A stretch of 64,000 bases of DNA from Acidiphilium multivorum AIU301 (GTDB taxonomy: Bacteria > Pseudomonadota > Alphaproteobacteria > Acetobacterales > Acetobacteraceae), in assembly GCF_000202835.1 (NCBI RefSeq), contig NC_015186.1, positions 3,133,501-3,197,500 on the forward strand. Reading direction: 5' to 3'. Both the position numbers and the translations under genes were made by a program. Positions within the stretch are counted from its first letter, which is position 1; each line of letters opens with the position of its first letter. The notes below the pieces were generated by a model. That model searched no databases, was not told the origin of the DNA, and saw nothing but the letters and a program-made list of their open reading frames with translations. This document shows positions 28,447-37,208 of this stretch, piece after piece.

Positions 28447-29879
28447 CTGACAAGATCAAGGATCTAGCCGCCGATTTCGTGAACGGCAACATCTCTCGCC
28501 GCGATTTCGCGCGGCGTGCGGGCGCGCTCGGCGTCGGTGCCGCTGCCGTGAATTTCGCCCTGGGCGGGGCAGTCACGCAGGCGATGGCCGCGGACTTCAA
28601 CTGGCAGGCTCACAAGGGCAAGAAGCTGCGCCTGCTTCTCAACAAGCATCCCTATGCCGACGCGATGATCGCCGACCTCGCGCATTTCAAGGCGATGACC
28701 GGGATCGATGTGGAGTACGACATCTTTCCGGAAGACGTGTATTTCGACAAGGTGACGGCGGCACTCTCCTCGCATTCGAACCGTTACGACGTGCTGATGA
28801 CCGGCGCCTACCAGACCTGGCAATATGGCCCGGCGCGATGGCTTGTCGACATGAACGAATACCTCAAGGATTCGTCGAAGACCGCGCCGAATTACGACTT
28901 CAACGGCATCATCGAAAATCTCCGCAAGTCCGATGCGTGGTCCGGCAAGCCGGGTGAGGCCCTGGGCAGCAAGAACGCCAAGCAATGGGCGATACCGCTC
29001 GGGTTCGAGCTCTACAACATCAGCTACAACAAGCGTATCTTCGACAAGCTCAAGCTGGAGCCGCCGAAGAACCTGCCGGACATGATCGAGATCGGCACGA
29101 AGATCACCAAGGATGCCGGCGGCGCCTACGGTGTCTCCGTGCGTGGCAGCCGGTCCTGGGCAACGATCCATCCTGGTTATCTCTCGGCCTACACCAATTA
29201 CGGCGCGAAGGATTTCGACGTTTCCGCGAAGGGCATGAAATCGGTCGTCAATTCCGCGCAGAGCAAGGAGATGAACAAGCTCTGGGTCGAGATGATCCAG
29301 AAATGCGGTCCAAAGAACTGGGCGACCTATACGTGGTACGAAGTCGCGCAGGATCTCGGCGCCGGCCGCTGCGGCATGATCTACGATGCCAATATCATCG
29401 GCTTCTTCGAGAACGGTCCCGGCAACAAGGAATCCGGCCATATCGGTTACGCGCCCTTCGTGCCGAATCCGAAGATGGACCACTCCACCTCCAATGTCTG
29501 GATATGGTCGCTGGCGATGAGCAGCTTCTCGCACCAGAAGGATGCCGCCTGGTATTTCATCCAGTGGGCGAGCGGCAAGAATTTCGGGATCTTTGGCGGC
29601 GTCAAGAAGCAGCTTGTCGATCCCGTGCGTGAAACCACCTGGAAGGATCCCGCCTTCAAGGCGCGGCTCGACAAGAATTATCCAGGCTTCTACAGCGCAT
29701 TCGAAAAATCGCTACCCGACGCCAAGATCTACTTCACCCCGCAGCCGCTCTTCTTCAATGTCACCACCGAGTGGGCGGCGGCGCTGCAGCGCATGGTCGC
29801 CAAGGAGGTCAGCGTTGATGAGGGCCTCGACAAGCTCGCCGCGCATATCGATCACGAAATGAAGAGCGCCGGAATCTGA
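28443..29879 (+). CDS. ABC transporter sugar/polyol-binding protein
   Basis: The extracytoplasmic solute-binding protein (family 1) of a carbohydrate ABC importer, 478 residues. The N-terminus carries a twin-arginine-type signal, NGNISRRDFARRAG followed by a hydrophobic stretch and a cleavage site near QAMAADF, so export may be by Tat. The mature part shows typical features such as YDVLMTGAYQTWQYGPARWL and the tryptophan/tyrosine-rich WATYTWYEVAQDLGAG. It is larger than average (about 430). The substrate is inferred to be a sugar alcohol from the downstream enzymes, not from the sequence itself. Confidence 0.88.
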   Translation: MTDKIKDLAADFVNGNISRRDFARRAGALGVGAAAVNFALGGAVTQAMAADFNWQAHKGKKLRLLLNKHPYADAMIADLAHFKAMTGIDVEYDIFPEDVYFDKVTAALSSHSNRYDVLMTGAYQTWQYGPARWLVDMNEYLKDSSKTAPNYDFNGIIENLRKSDAWSGKPGEALGSKNAKQWAIPLGFELYNISYNKRIFDKLKLEPPKNLPDMIEIGTKITKDAGGAYGVSVRGSRSWATIHPGYLSAYTNYGAKDFDVSAKGMKSVVNSAQSKEMNKLWVEMIQKCGPKNWATYTWYEVAQDLGAGRCGMIYDANIIGFFENGPGNKESGHIGYAPFVPNPKMDHSTSNVWIWSLAMSSFSHQKDAAWYFIQWASGKNFGIFGGVKKQLVDPVRETTWKDPAFKARLDKNYPGFYSAFEKSLPDAKIYFTPQPLFFNVTTEWAAALQRMVAKEVSVDEGLDKLAAHIDHEMKSAGI

Positions 29880-29952
29880 AGGCGCCGGCGCGGCATGATC
29901 ACGGCTCCCGTCGTGCCGCGCCACTCCCTATCCTCCAGCGGAACAGAGCTCG

Positions 29953-30879
29953 ATGTCCGAGACCGTCATTGATGGGCAAACGCATCCTGCCCGCGTCACC
30001 CGGCGCGGCACGGTGCTGCCCTATCTGCTCAGCCTGCCGGCGCTGCTCGTCTGCATCGGCATTCTCGTCCCGTTTTTCACGGCGGCGTATTACAGCCTGG
30101 AAGCCTATAACATGGCGTTTCCGGCCGGCCGGCATTTCGTGGGGATCGGCAACTACATAGATCTCTTCACAAGTTCCGACTTTCTCCACACGATCGCGGT
30201 TTCCATGATCTACATGGGCGCCAGCGTCATTCTCGAACTTCTGCTCGGCCTCGGAATCGCGATGCTGCTGCGCGAGCGCACACGCATCAACAATATCATC
30301 TCGGTCGCGCTGCTGCTGCCGCTGATGGTGGCGCCGGTCATCGCCTCGCTGATCTGGAAGTTGATGACCAATCCGAATTTCGGGGTCTATGCCTGGATCG
30401 TCAACGGACTTGGGTTCACCGGCTTCCGCTGGGCCTCCGACCCGAGCACGGCCATGTTCAGCGTCGTGCTGATCGATATCTGGGTGAACACCCCGTTCAT
30501 CATGATCCTGTTGCTCGCCGGGCTGCGTTCGCTGCCGACCCAGCCTTTCGAGGCCGCCCGGCTCGATGGCGTGCCCGCGCGCTTCGTCTTCTTCCGGATC
30601 ACGCTGCCGATGCTGATGCCCTACATCATCACGGCGACGCTCTTCCGCCTGCTGTCGGCCATCCAGGAATTCTCGATCGTTTACGGCATGACGCAGGGTG
30701 GGCCTGGCAATGCGCTGATGGTGTTCCAGGTGCGCGCCTATGTCGATTTCTACCAGAACACGAATGTCGGCCGTTCGGCTGCGATCCTGATGGTGCTGTG
30801 GGCCATTACCTTCGTGCTCTCCAAGCTCTTCGTCAATCAATGGCACAAGATGCGGGAAAGGAACCATGCCGGTGCATGA
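29953..30879 (+). CDS. ABC transporter permease, MalF/UgpA type
   Basis: One of two membrane subunits of the importer. The 308-residue protein has six predicted membrane segments. The cytoplasmic EAA loop is FEAARLDGVPARFVFFRITLP, which docks to an ATPase subunit. It starts 73 bases after the binding protein and overlaps the second permease by 14 bases. Confidence 0.92.
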   Translation: MSETVIDGQTHPARVTRRGTVLPYLLSLPALLVCIGILVPFFTAAYYSLEAYNMAFPAGRHFVGIGNYIDLFTSSDFLHTIAVSMIYMGASVILELLLGLGIAMLLRERTRINNIISVALLLPLMVAPVIASLIWKLMTNPNFGVYAWIVNGLGFTGFRWASDPSTAMFSVVLIDIWVNTPFIMILLLAGLRSLPTQPFEAARLDGVPARFVFFRITLPMLMPYIITATLFRLLSAIQEFSIVYGMTQGGPGNALMVFQVRAYVDFYQNTNVGRSAAILMVLWAITFVLSKLFVNQWHKMRERNHAGA

Positions 30880-31723
30880 CCGCTCCCTGCGGCTGCTTCG
30901 TGGCGCCGCTCTCACGCTCATCGTCCTGTTCTTCATGTTTCCGATCTTCTGGATCGCGGTCATGTCGTTGCAGACGAATTCGCAGATTCTCTCGCTGCCG
31001 CCGAAGCTGGTCTTCAGCCCGACGCTCTCGAACTACATCGCGCTGATCACCGGCCGGCTCAGCACCTCCGTCGGCCAGTTGAACATCGCCTTCATGCACA
31101 ACCTGTTCAACTCGTTCCTGCTGTCGTCCTGTTCGGTGGTGCTCGCGCTCATCCTCGGCGTTCCCGCCGCCTATGCCTTCGCGCGCTTCAAGTTCCGCCT
31201 CGGGGAGGACATGGCCTTCACGCTGCTCTCGCTGAAATTCGCGCCGCCGCTGCTCGTGCTTCTGCCGCTCTCGCTCGAGTTCCAGCAGATCGGCCTCGAC
31301 AATACCTATGCCGGGCTGATCTGGATCTACCAGCTCATCACCCTGCCGCTGATCCTCTGGATCGTGCGCGGCTATTTCGAGGATGTCAGTCCGGACATCG
31401 AGAATGCCTACCGGGTGGACGGCCATTCCTGGTTCCGAGGCTTCGTGAAGATCGCGATCCCGCTGGCGGGGCCGGGCATCGCGGCGGCGGGCCTGCTCTC
31501 CTTCATCTTCGCCTGGAACAACTTCATCTTCGCGCTGGTGCTGGCGTCAGGCTCGAAGCAGCCGGTCACGGTCGGGGCGCTCGCCTTCGTCACCGCGTCG
31601 GGCATTCAATACGGTCAGATAGCGGCGGCTGTCGTGCTGTCGATCATTCCGACCTTCGCGATCGCGCTTTACGCGCAGCGCTGGCTGGTCGAGGGGCTGA
31701 GCCTCGGGGCGGTGAAGGGATGA
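30866..31723 (+). CDS. ABC transporter permease, MalG/UgpE type
   Basis: The second permease (285 residues, six membrane segments), with the EAA-type loop IENAYRVDGHSWFRGFVKIAIP. A GGAAAGGAACC ribosome site inside the preceding gene leads to the ATG at 30866. Its stop overlaps the first ATPase start by four bases. Two different permeases pair here with two different ATPases. Confidence 0.92.
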   Translation: MPVHDRSLRLLRGAALTLIVLFFMFPIFWIAVMSLQTNSQILSLPPKLVFSPTLSNYIALITGRLSTSVGQLNIAFMHNLFNSFLLSSCSVVLALILGVPAAYAFARFKFRLGEDMAFTLLSLKFAPPLLVLLPLSLEFQQIGLDNTYAGLIWIYQLITLPLILWIVRGYFEDVSPDIENAYRVDGHSWFRGFVKIAIPLAGPGIAAAGLLSFIFAWNNFIFALVLASGSKQPVTVGALAFVTASGIQYGQIAAAVVLSIIPTFAIALYAQRWLVEGLSLGAVKG

Positions 31724-32808
31724 GCGCGCTCTCGGTTTCAGGATTGTCGGTCCGGTTCGGCACGCACGAGGTGCTCCGCGATGTCGCGCTCGATGTCGCG
31801 CCGTCCGAGCGGGTCGTTCTGTTCGGTCCGTCCGGCGTCGGCAAGACGGTGATGCTCCGCGCGATCGCCGGGCTTGAGCCGAATGCGCGCGGTCGTGTGC
31901 TGCTACAGGGGCGGGATGTTTCCGATGCCGCACCCGAAGCGCGGCATATCGGCGTCGCCTTCCAGAACTTCGCGCTCTATCCGCACATGTCGGCGCGCGA
32001 GAACATCGCGAGTCCGCTGCGGGCGCAGAAGCGCGATGCGGCGGAGATCGCGCGCCGCGTCGACGCGGTGGCGGAATTGCTGCGCATCGGCCATGTGCTC
32101 GACCATGCGCCGCGCGCGCTTTCCAACGGGCAGAAACAGCGCACGGCGCTGGCCCGCGCGCTGGTCGGCGAGCCGCGGCTGATCCTGTTCGATGATCCGC
32201 TCCGCAACGTCGATGCCAAGCTGCGCTACGAGATGCGGATCGAGCTGCCGCGCCTGCTTGCCGCGCGCGAAACGGCTTCGGTTTATGTGACGCAGGATTT
32301 CCGCGAGGCGATGGCGATGGGCGAGCGCGTCGCCGTGCTGCTCGATGGCACAATCGTGCAATGCGCGCCCGCGGCGGAGGTCTATGACAATCCGGCGACG
32401 ATCGCGGTCGCGCGGCTGTTCGGCGATCCGCCGATGAACCTGATCCCCGCGCGCGGGGTGGCTGCCGGCGGCGGCTGCCGGGTGAACGTCGCGGGTCTCG
32501 CTTTCGGTTTTGCCGCGGCATCCCCGGCCGAGCCGGTTTTCGGAGTCCGCCCCGAGGCGGTCACGCTGCACGACGTCGGCAGCCCAGGCCGCGTGCCGGC
32601 CCGTGTGCTCGCGGTGACGCCGATGAACGAGCGGCAGATCGTCCTGTTGCGCCTGGCGGACGGCACCGAACTGGTGGCGAGCGAGGCCGCCGCACCCGCC
32701 GCGACGGAGCTTCATGTCGGCATCGCCCCCGGGGCGGGCACGCTGTTCGACGCGGCGAGCGGCCTCGCGGTCGCGACATCCCCGGTCGCCGAGGAGGTGA
32801 GCGCATGA
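31720..32808 (+). CDS. ABC transporter ATPase 1 with degenerate catalytic residues
   Basis: A MalK/UgpC-type nucleotide-binding subunit (362 residues) with a C-terminal TOBE-like regulatory domain. Walker A GPSGVGKT (36-43) and the Q-loop FQNFALYPHM (Gln82) are normal. The signature is LSNGQ (134-138) instead of LSGGQ. The Walker B end reads LFDDP, so the catalytic Glu is Asp159. The switch His is Gln192 (VYVTQDFREAM). The D-loop RNVD keeps its Asp. These changes suggest its own ATP site hydrolyses poorly. It overlaps ATPase 2 by four bases, and the two probably form a heterodimer. Confidence 0.9.
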   Translation: MSALSVSGLSVRFGTHEVLRDVALDVAPSERVVLFGPSGVGKTVMLRAIAGLEPNARGRVLLQGRDVSDAAPEARHIGVAFQNFALYPHMSARENIASPLRAQKRDAAEIARRVDAVAELLRIGHVLDHAPRALSNGQKQRTALARALVGEPRLILFDDPLRNVDAKLRYEMRIELPRLLAARETASVYVTQDFREAMAMGERVAVLLDGTIVQCAPAAEVYDNPATIAVARLFGDPPMNLIPARGVAAGGGCRVNVAGLAFGFAAASPAEPVFGVRPEAVTLHDVGSPGRVPARVLAVTPMNERQIVLLRLADGTELVASEAAAPAATELHVGIAPGAGTLFDAASGLAVATSPVAEEVSA

Positions 32809-33902
32809 GTCTCGTTCTCGAAAACGTCGACAAGATCTACGGCGAGGGTTCGCGCCATCCCGTCCACGCCGTCCGCACCATGAATCTCGACATCGCGGAC
32901 GGCGAGATCATCGCGCTGCTCGGCTCATCCGGCTGCGGCAAGACCTCGACGCTGCGTATGGTTGCCGGGTTCGAAACGGTCAGCCACGGCACGATCAATC
33001 TGGCCGGCAGGCGGATCGACACGCTGCCCCCCGCCCGCCGCGGCGTGGCCATGGCGTTCGAGGGCTACGCGCTCTATCCGCCGCTGACCATCGCCGAGAA
33101 TATCGGCTTTGCCCTTCGCGGCGAACGGCGGGACAAGGCGGCGGTGGAACAGGAAGTGCGCGAGGTGGCCGACCTGCTCGAAATCGGCCCGATCCTCGGC
33201 CGCAAGCCAAACGGGCTGTCCGGCGGCCAGCAGCAACGCGCTTCGCTTGCCCGGGCGCTGATCCGCCGCGCCGACCTGCACCTGCTCGACGAGCCGATGG
33301 GCCAGCTGGAGCCGCAGTTGCGCGCCGTGCTGCGCGGCCGGGTGAAGGCGCGCATCAAGGAGCGCGGCTACACCGCCGTTCTCGTCACCCACGACCAGGG
33401 CGAGGCGAACGCGATGGCGGACCGGATCGCGGTGATGGAAGCCGGCGTGTTGCAGCAGTTCGGCTCGCCGGCGGATCTGCGCGAGCGGCCCGCCAATCTC
33501 TTCGTCGGCACCTTTTTCGGTGAGCCGCCGATGAACACGCTGCCGGGCCGCGCGACCGCGCAGGGGTTCGAGGCGCTCGATGAAGCCGGCGCGGTGGCGC
33601 TGCGGATTCCCGCGCCACTGCCTCCGGGGATCGAGCCGGGCCGTGACGTGGTGCTGGGCCTCAGGCCCCACCGGCTGCATCTCGGCACCGGGGCGTTCCA
33701 GGGCGAGGTCGTCTCGAACCAGTGGCTCGGTGATCAGGCGCATGTCGCGATCGAGGCGGCGGGGCGGATGCTGATCGGCATTCATCCCGAGCGTTTCGGC
33801 GCGCGTCTCGGCAGCACCGTGCCCTTCGGTTTCGATCCCGCCGATCTGCATGTGTTCGACAAGGCGAGCGGTATCGCGCTCGCGCATGGAGCCGTGTCAT
33901 GA
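32805..33902 (+). CDS. ABC transporter ATPase 2 with intact catalytic Glu and His
   Basis: The second MalK-like subunit, 365 residues. It has Walker A GSSGCGKT (40-47), canonical signature LSGGQ (138-142), catalytic Glu163 in LLDEP and switch His196 in [10 protein letters not shown]. Two positions are unusual: the Q-loop glutamine is Glu86 (AFEGYALYP) and the D-loop is GQLE (166-169) instead of SNLD. With ATPase 1 this would give one competent and one degenerate composite site. It ends overlapping the EryA-like kinase gene by four bases. Confidence 0.9.
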   Translation: MSLVLENVDKIYGEGSRHPVHAVRTMNLDIADGEIIALLGSSGCGKTSTLRMVAGFETVSHGTINLAGRRIDTLPPARRGVAMAFEGYALYPPLTIAENIGFALRGERRDKAAVEQEVREVADLLEIGPILGRKPNGLSGGQQQRASLARALIRRADLHLLDEPMGQLEPQLRAVLRGRVKARIKERGYTAVLVTHDQGEANAMADRIAVMEAGVLQQFGSPADLRERPANLFVGTFFGEPPMNTLPGRATAQGFEALDEAGAVALRIPAPLPPGIEPGRDVVLGLRPHRLHLGTGAFQGEVVSNQWLGDQAHVAIEAAGRMLIGIHPERFGARLGSTVPFGFDPADLHVFDKASGIALAHGAVS

Positions 33903-35461
33903 CAAAGCAGGTGATTGTCGCGCTCGATGCCGGAACCTCGGTGCTCAAGGCCGTTGCCTTCGACATCGAGGGCCGGCCGGTGGCCCTCGAATCAAGGCAG
34001 AACCACTATGTCGAGGACGGGCGTGGCGGTGTCGAGCAGGACATGGAGGCGACCTGGGACGCCGCCGCGGCGGTGATCGCCGGCCTCGTCGCCAGGCTCG
34101 AAGGCGCCGAGGTGGTCGGCCTCGCGGTCACCGGGCAGGGTGACGGCACCTGGCTGATCGACGCCGCCGGCGCGCCGGTCGGCCCCGCGCTGCTCTGGCT
34201 GGATGCGCGGGCGGGCGCGATCATCGAGGATATTCGCGCCGATGCCCGCGGGCGCGCGATCTTCGCCGAATCCGGCACCGGTCCCGCCGCCTGCCAGCAA
34301 TCCGGCCAGCTTCTGTGGCTGCGCGCGAACCGCCCCGGACAGCTCGCCCGCGCCGCCACCGCCCTGCACTGCAAGGACTGGCTCTATTTCCGCCTCACCG
34401 GCACCCGCGCGACCGACCCCTCCGAAGGCTGCTTCACCTTCGGCTCGTGGCGAAGCCGCGCCTATTCCGACACGGTGATCGATGCATTCGGCCTGCGTCC
34501 CGAGGCCGGCAAGCTGCCCCCGATCGTCGATGGGGTGACGACGCATCACCCGCTATCCGCCGATGCCGCGGCCCGGCTCGGCATCCCGGCCGGCACGCCG
34601 GTCGTGCTCGGCTATGTCGACGTGCTGTGCAGCGCCCTTGGTGCCGGTCTCTACGGGATCGACGCCGATTCCGGCACCTCGATCATCGGCAGCACGGGCA
34701 TGAACATCCGCCTCGCCGACGATGATTTCGAACGCCCGGCCGATGCGCCGCTGAGCGGCTACCGCATGGTCTTCCCGGTGCCGGGCAAGACGGCGCTGCT
34801 GCAATCCACCCTGGCGGCGACGCTGAATATCGACTGGCTGGTCGGCATTGCCGGGCAGGCCCTGCGTCTGGCCGGGCAGGAGCCGGATTCCGCCGCCCTC
34901 CTCGCAGCCCTCGATGCCGCGGTGCCTGCGGCCCCACCGGCGGTTGCGGTCTGGCACCCCTACATCTCGGCCGGCGGCGAGCGCGGCCCGTTCACCGATG
35001 CGCGGGCGAGGGCGAGCCTCGCCGGCATCGGCCGCGGGCTCGACCTGCCCGGCATGATGCGCAGCATCTATGAAGGCCTCGCCCTCGCGGCGGCGGACTG
35101 TTATGCGGCGATCGGCGGCGCGCCCGAGATCATCAGCCTGACCGGCGGCGCGTCGCGCTCGGCGGCGATGCGGCAGATCTTCGCCGCGATGCTCGGCCGC
35201 AAGGTGCGAATCGTCAAGGAACACGGCAGCGGGGCGCTGGGGGCGGCGATGATCGCCTCCGTCTCGCTCGGCATCATGCCCGACCTTGCGACTTGCGCGC
35301 GCGCCTGGATTGCGCCGTTGCTCGGCGAACCCGAATTGCCCGACCCGGCGCTGATGGCGCGCTACGAGGGGCTACTCCCCATCTATCAGGAGGCCAGACT
35401 CGCCAACGCGCCCTTCTGGCACCGGTTTGCTTCGTTCGGAGAGAAATTCCATGGCGGCTGA
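33899..35461 (+). CDS. FGGY polyol kinase, similar to erythritol kinase EryA
   Basis: A 520-residue FGGY kinase. The N-terminal loop is IVALDAGTSVLKAVAFD. Segments that I associate with EryA-type kinases are VTGQGDGTWLIDAAG (78-92), LLWLDARAG, HCKDWLYFRLTGTRATDPSE, LNIDWLVGIAG and WHPYISAGGERGPF. The ATP-binding end has ITSLTGG-like IISLTGGASRSAAMRQI. Erythritol kinase phosphorylates erythritol at C4; the exact polyol here is inferred. It sits between the importer and the dehydrogenase/aldolase genes, consistent with the first intracellular step. The resemblance is from memory, not alignment. Confidence 0.75.
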   Translation: MTKQVIVALDAGTSVLKAVAFDIEGRPVALESRQNHYVEDGRGGVEQDMEATWDAAAAVIAGLVARLEGAEVVGLAVTGQGDGTWLIDAAGAPVGPALLWLDARAGAIIEDIRADARGRAIFAESGTGPAACQQSGQLLWLRANRPGQLARAATALHCKDWLYFRLTGTRATDPSEGCFTFGSWRSRAYSDTVIDAFGLRPEAGKLPPIVDGVTTHHPLSADAAARLGIPAGTPVVLGYVDVLCSALGAGLYGIDADSGTSIIGSTGMNIRLADDDFERPADAPLSGYRMVFPVPGKTALLQSTLAATLNIDWLVGIAGQALRLAGQEPDSAALLAALDAAVPAAPPAVAVWHPYISAGGERGPFTDARARASLAGIGRGLDLPGMMRSIYEGLALAAADCYAAIGGAPEIISLTGGASRSAAMRQIFAAMLGRKVRIVKEHGSGALGAAMIASVSLGIMPDLATCARAWIAPLLGEPELPDPALMARYEGLLPIYQEARLANAPFWHRFASFGEKFHGG

Positions 35462-36500
35462 GAAACGCGACTGCGCCGTGATCGGTGACAATTTCATGCG
35501 TCCCGAGATGTTCGCGCGCGCCATCGCGGCGCGCTGCGGCGATGCGCTCGCGCTTCGCTCGATGACGCTGCCCTGGCCGGATGAGCCGATGGAGCATGGC
35601 TATGCGAAGCCGGGCATGGACGGGCTGAAGGAATACCAGGGTGATCCGGACGAGATCGCCGCCTTCGTGGGCGATGCGGAAATCCTCGTCACCCATCTCG
35701 CCCCGGTTTCCGCGCAGATGCTGGAGCGGATGACGCATCTGCGGCTTATCGCGGTATCGCGCGGCGGGCCGGTCAATATCGACATGGAAGCCGCCCGGTT
35801 GCGCCAGATCCGCGTCGTCAACACGCCGGGCCGCAATGCCAGCGCCGTTGCCGAATTCACCATCGGCGCCATCCTCGCGCAGACCCGGCTGATCGGCGCG
35901 GGGCACGATTCGCTGCGCCGGCGCGACTGGCGCGGCGATCTCTACCGCGCCGACCTCACCGGCCGCGAGCTGTCGGAAATGACCGTCGGCATCATCGGCT
36001 ATGGTCAGATCGGCACCCGCGTCGTCCGCCTGCTCAAGCCCTTCGGCTGCCGCATCCTGGTGCATGATCCCTATGTCGGGCTCGCTGCGGCGGATCTTGC
36101 CGATGGTGTCGCGCCGGCCTCGCTGGAAACGCTGCTGGCCGAATCGGATGTCGTCACCCTGCATCCGCGGGTGACGGCGGAGACGACCGGGATGATGAAC
36201 GCCGCCCGCCTCGCGGTCATGAAGCCAGGCGCCTATCTGGTCAACACCGCGCGTGGCCCGCTGCTTGACTATGCGGCGCTCGAGGACGCGCTGCGGCGCG
36301 GCCATCTCGCGGGCGCGGCGCTCGACACATTCGGCATCGAACCGGTCCCGGCCGACTGGGGCCTGCTCGACCTGCCGAACGTGACCCTGACGCCGCACAT
36401 CGCCGGCGCCTCGGTGAAGACCGTAACGATCGCCGCCGAGGCCGCCGCCGAGGAACTGCGCCGCTTTCTCGCCGGCGAGCCGCCGCTCAATCCCTGCTGA
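35451..36500 (+). CDS. NAD-dependent 2-hydroxyacid dehydrogenase
   Basis: A D-isomer-specific 2-hydroxyacid dehydrogenase resembling phosphoglycerate dehydrogenase (SerA group), 349 residues. The NAD loop is VGIIGYGQIGTRVVRLL; the catalytic Arg lies in LVNTARGPLLD, the Glu near FGIEPVP, and the His in TPHIAGASVKT. The ATG at 35451, with GGAGAG upstream, overlaps the kinase end by 11 bases. It might oxidise a hydroxyacid product of the polyol pathway or reduce glyoxylate/hydroxypyruvate. Its role is not evident. Confidence 0.82.
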   Translation: MAAEKRDCAVIGDNFMRPEMFARAIAARCGDALALRSMTLPWPDEPMEHGYAKPGMDGLKEYQGDPDEIAAFVGDAEILVTHLAPVSAQMLERMTHLRLIAVSRGGPVNIDMEAARLRQIRVVNTPGRNASAVAEFTIGAILAQTRLIGAGHDSLRRRDWRGDLYRADLTGRELSEMTVGIIGYGQIGTRVVRLLKPFGCRILVHDPYVGLAAADLADGVAPASLETLLAESDVVTLHPRVTAETTGMMNAARLAVMKPGAYLVNTARGPLLDYAALEDALRRGHLAGAALDTFGIEPVPADWGLLDLPNVTLTPHIAGASVKTVTIAAEAAAEELRRFLAGEPPLNPC

Positions 36501-36539
36501 CGTCCCGTTAACAGACAAAGACTGAAAGGCTCCCCCGAC

Positions 36540-37208
36540 ATGAGCGACCTCGACCTTCGCAAGGCCCTGATCTCCGCCTGCCAGCAGATGAACGCGCTGG
36601 GCATCAACCAGGGCACGTCCGGCAACATCAGCGTCCGCCACGGCGACACGATGCTGATCTCGCCCTCCGCCACGCCCTATCACCTGATCGAGCCCGACAT
36701 GATCGCCGCCATGCCGATCGAGGGCGAATACGGCGCCTGGACGGGCAAGCTGAAACCTTCGACCGAATGGCGCTTCCATCTCGACATCATGCGCGCCCGG
36801 CCTGAAGTGAACGCGATCGTCCACAGCCACCCCACCTTCGCCACCACGCTCGCCATCGCCCGGCGGGACATCGAGGCCTGCCACTACATGGTCGCGGCCT
36901 TTGGCGGGGTCGATGTGCGTTGCGCTCCCTATGCCACGTTCGGCACCAAGGAGCTTTCGGTGCATGCGCTGAAGGCGCTGGAAGGACGCATGGGCTGCCT
37001 GCTCGCCAATCACGGCATGATCGTGCTCGGCGAAAATCTCGACAAGGCGATGTGGCGCGCGGTCGAGCTCGAAACCATTTCGCGGCAGTATTACCACGCG
37101 CTCGTGCTCGGCAAGCCGCACATCCTCAGCGCCGCCGACATCGACGCAACGCTGGCCCAGTTCTCCGGCTACGGCCTGCAGGATGACGCCGGAGCCGATG
37201 CCGCATGA
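36540..37208 (+). CDS. Class II aldolase-fold protein (fuculose-phosphate aldolase-like)
   Basis: A zinc-dependent class II aldolase/adducin-fold protein of 222 residues. It has the substrate-phosphate loop GTSGNISVR, the catalytic Glu in LKPSTEWRFH, zinc ligands in IVHSHPTFATTLA (His-x-His) and the third His in LLANHGMIVLG. Known members cleave L-fuculose-1-P, L-ribulose-5-P epimers or decarboxylate 3-oxotetronate-4-P. In this operon, cleavage of a ketose phosphate made by the GlpD-like enzyme is a plausible role. It overlaps the next start by four bases. Confidence 0.82.
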   Translation: MSDLDLRKALISACQQMNALGINQGTSGNISVRHGDTMLISPSATPYHLIEPDMIAAMPIEGEYGAWTGKLKPSTEWRFHLDIMRARPEVNAIVHSHPTFATTLAIARRDIEACHYMVAAFGGVDVRCAPYATFGTKELSVHALKALEGRMGCLLANHGMIVLGENLDKAMWRAVELETISRQYYHALVLGKPHILSAADIDATLAQFSGYGLQDDAGADAA

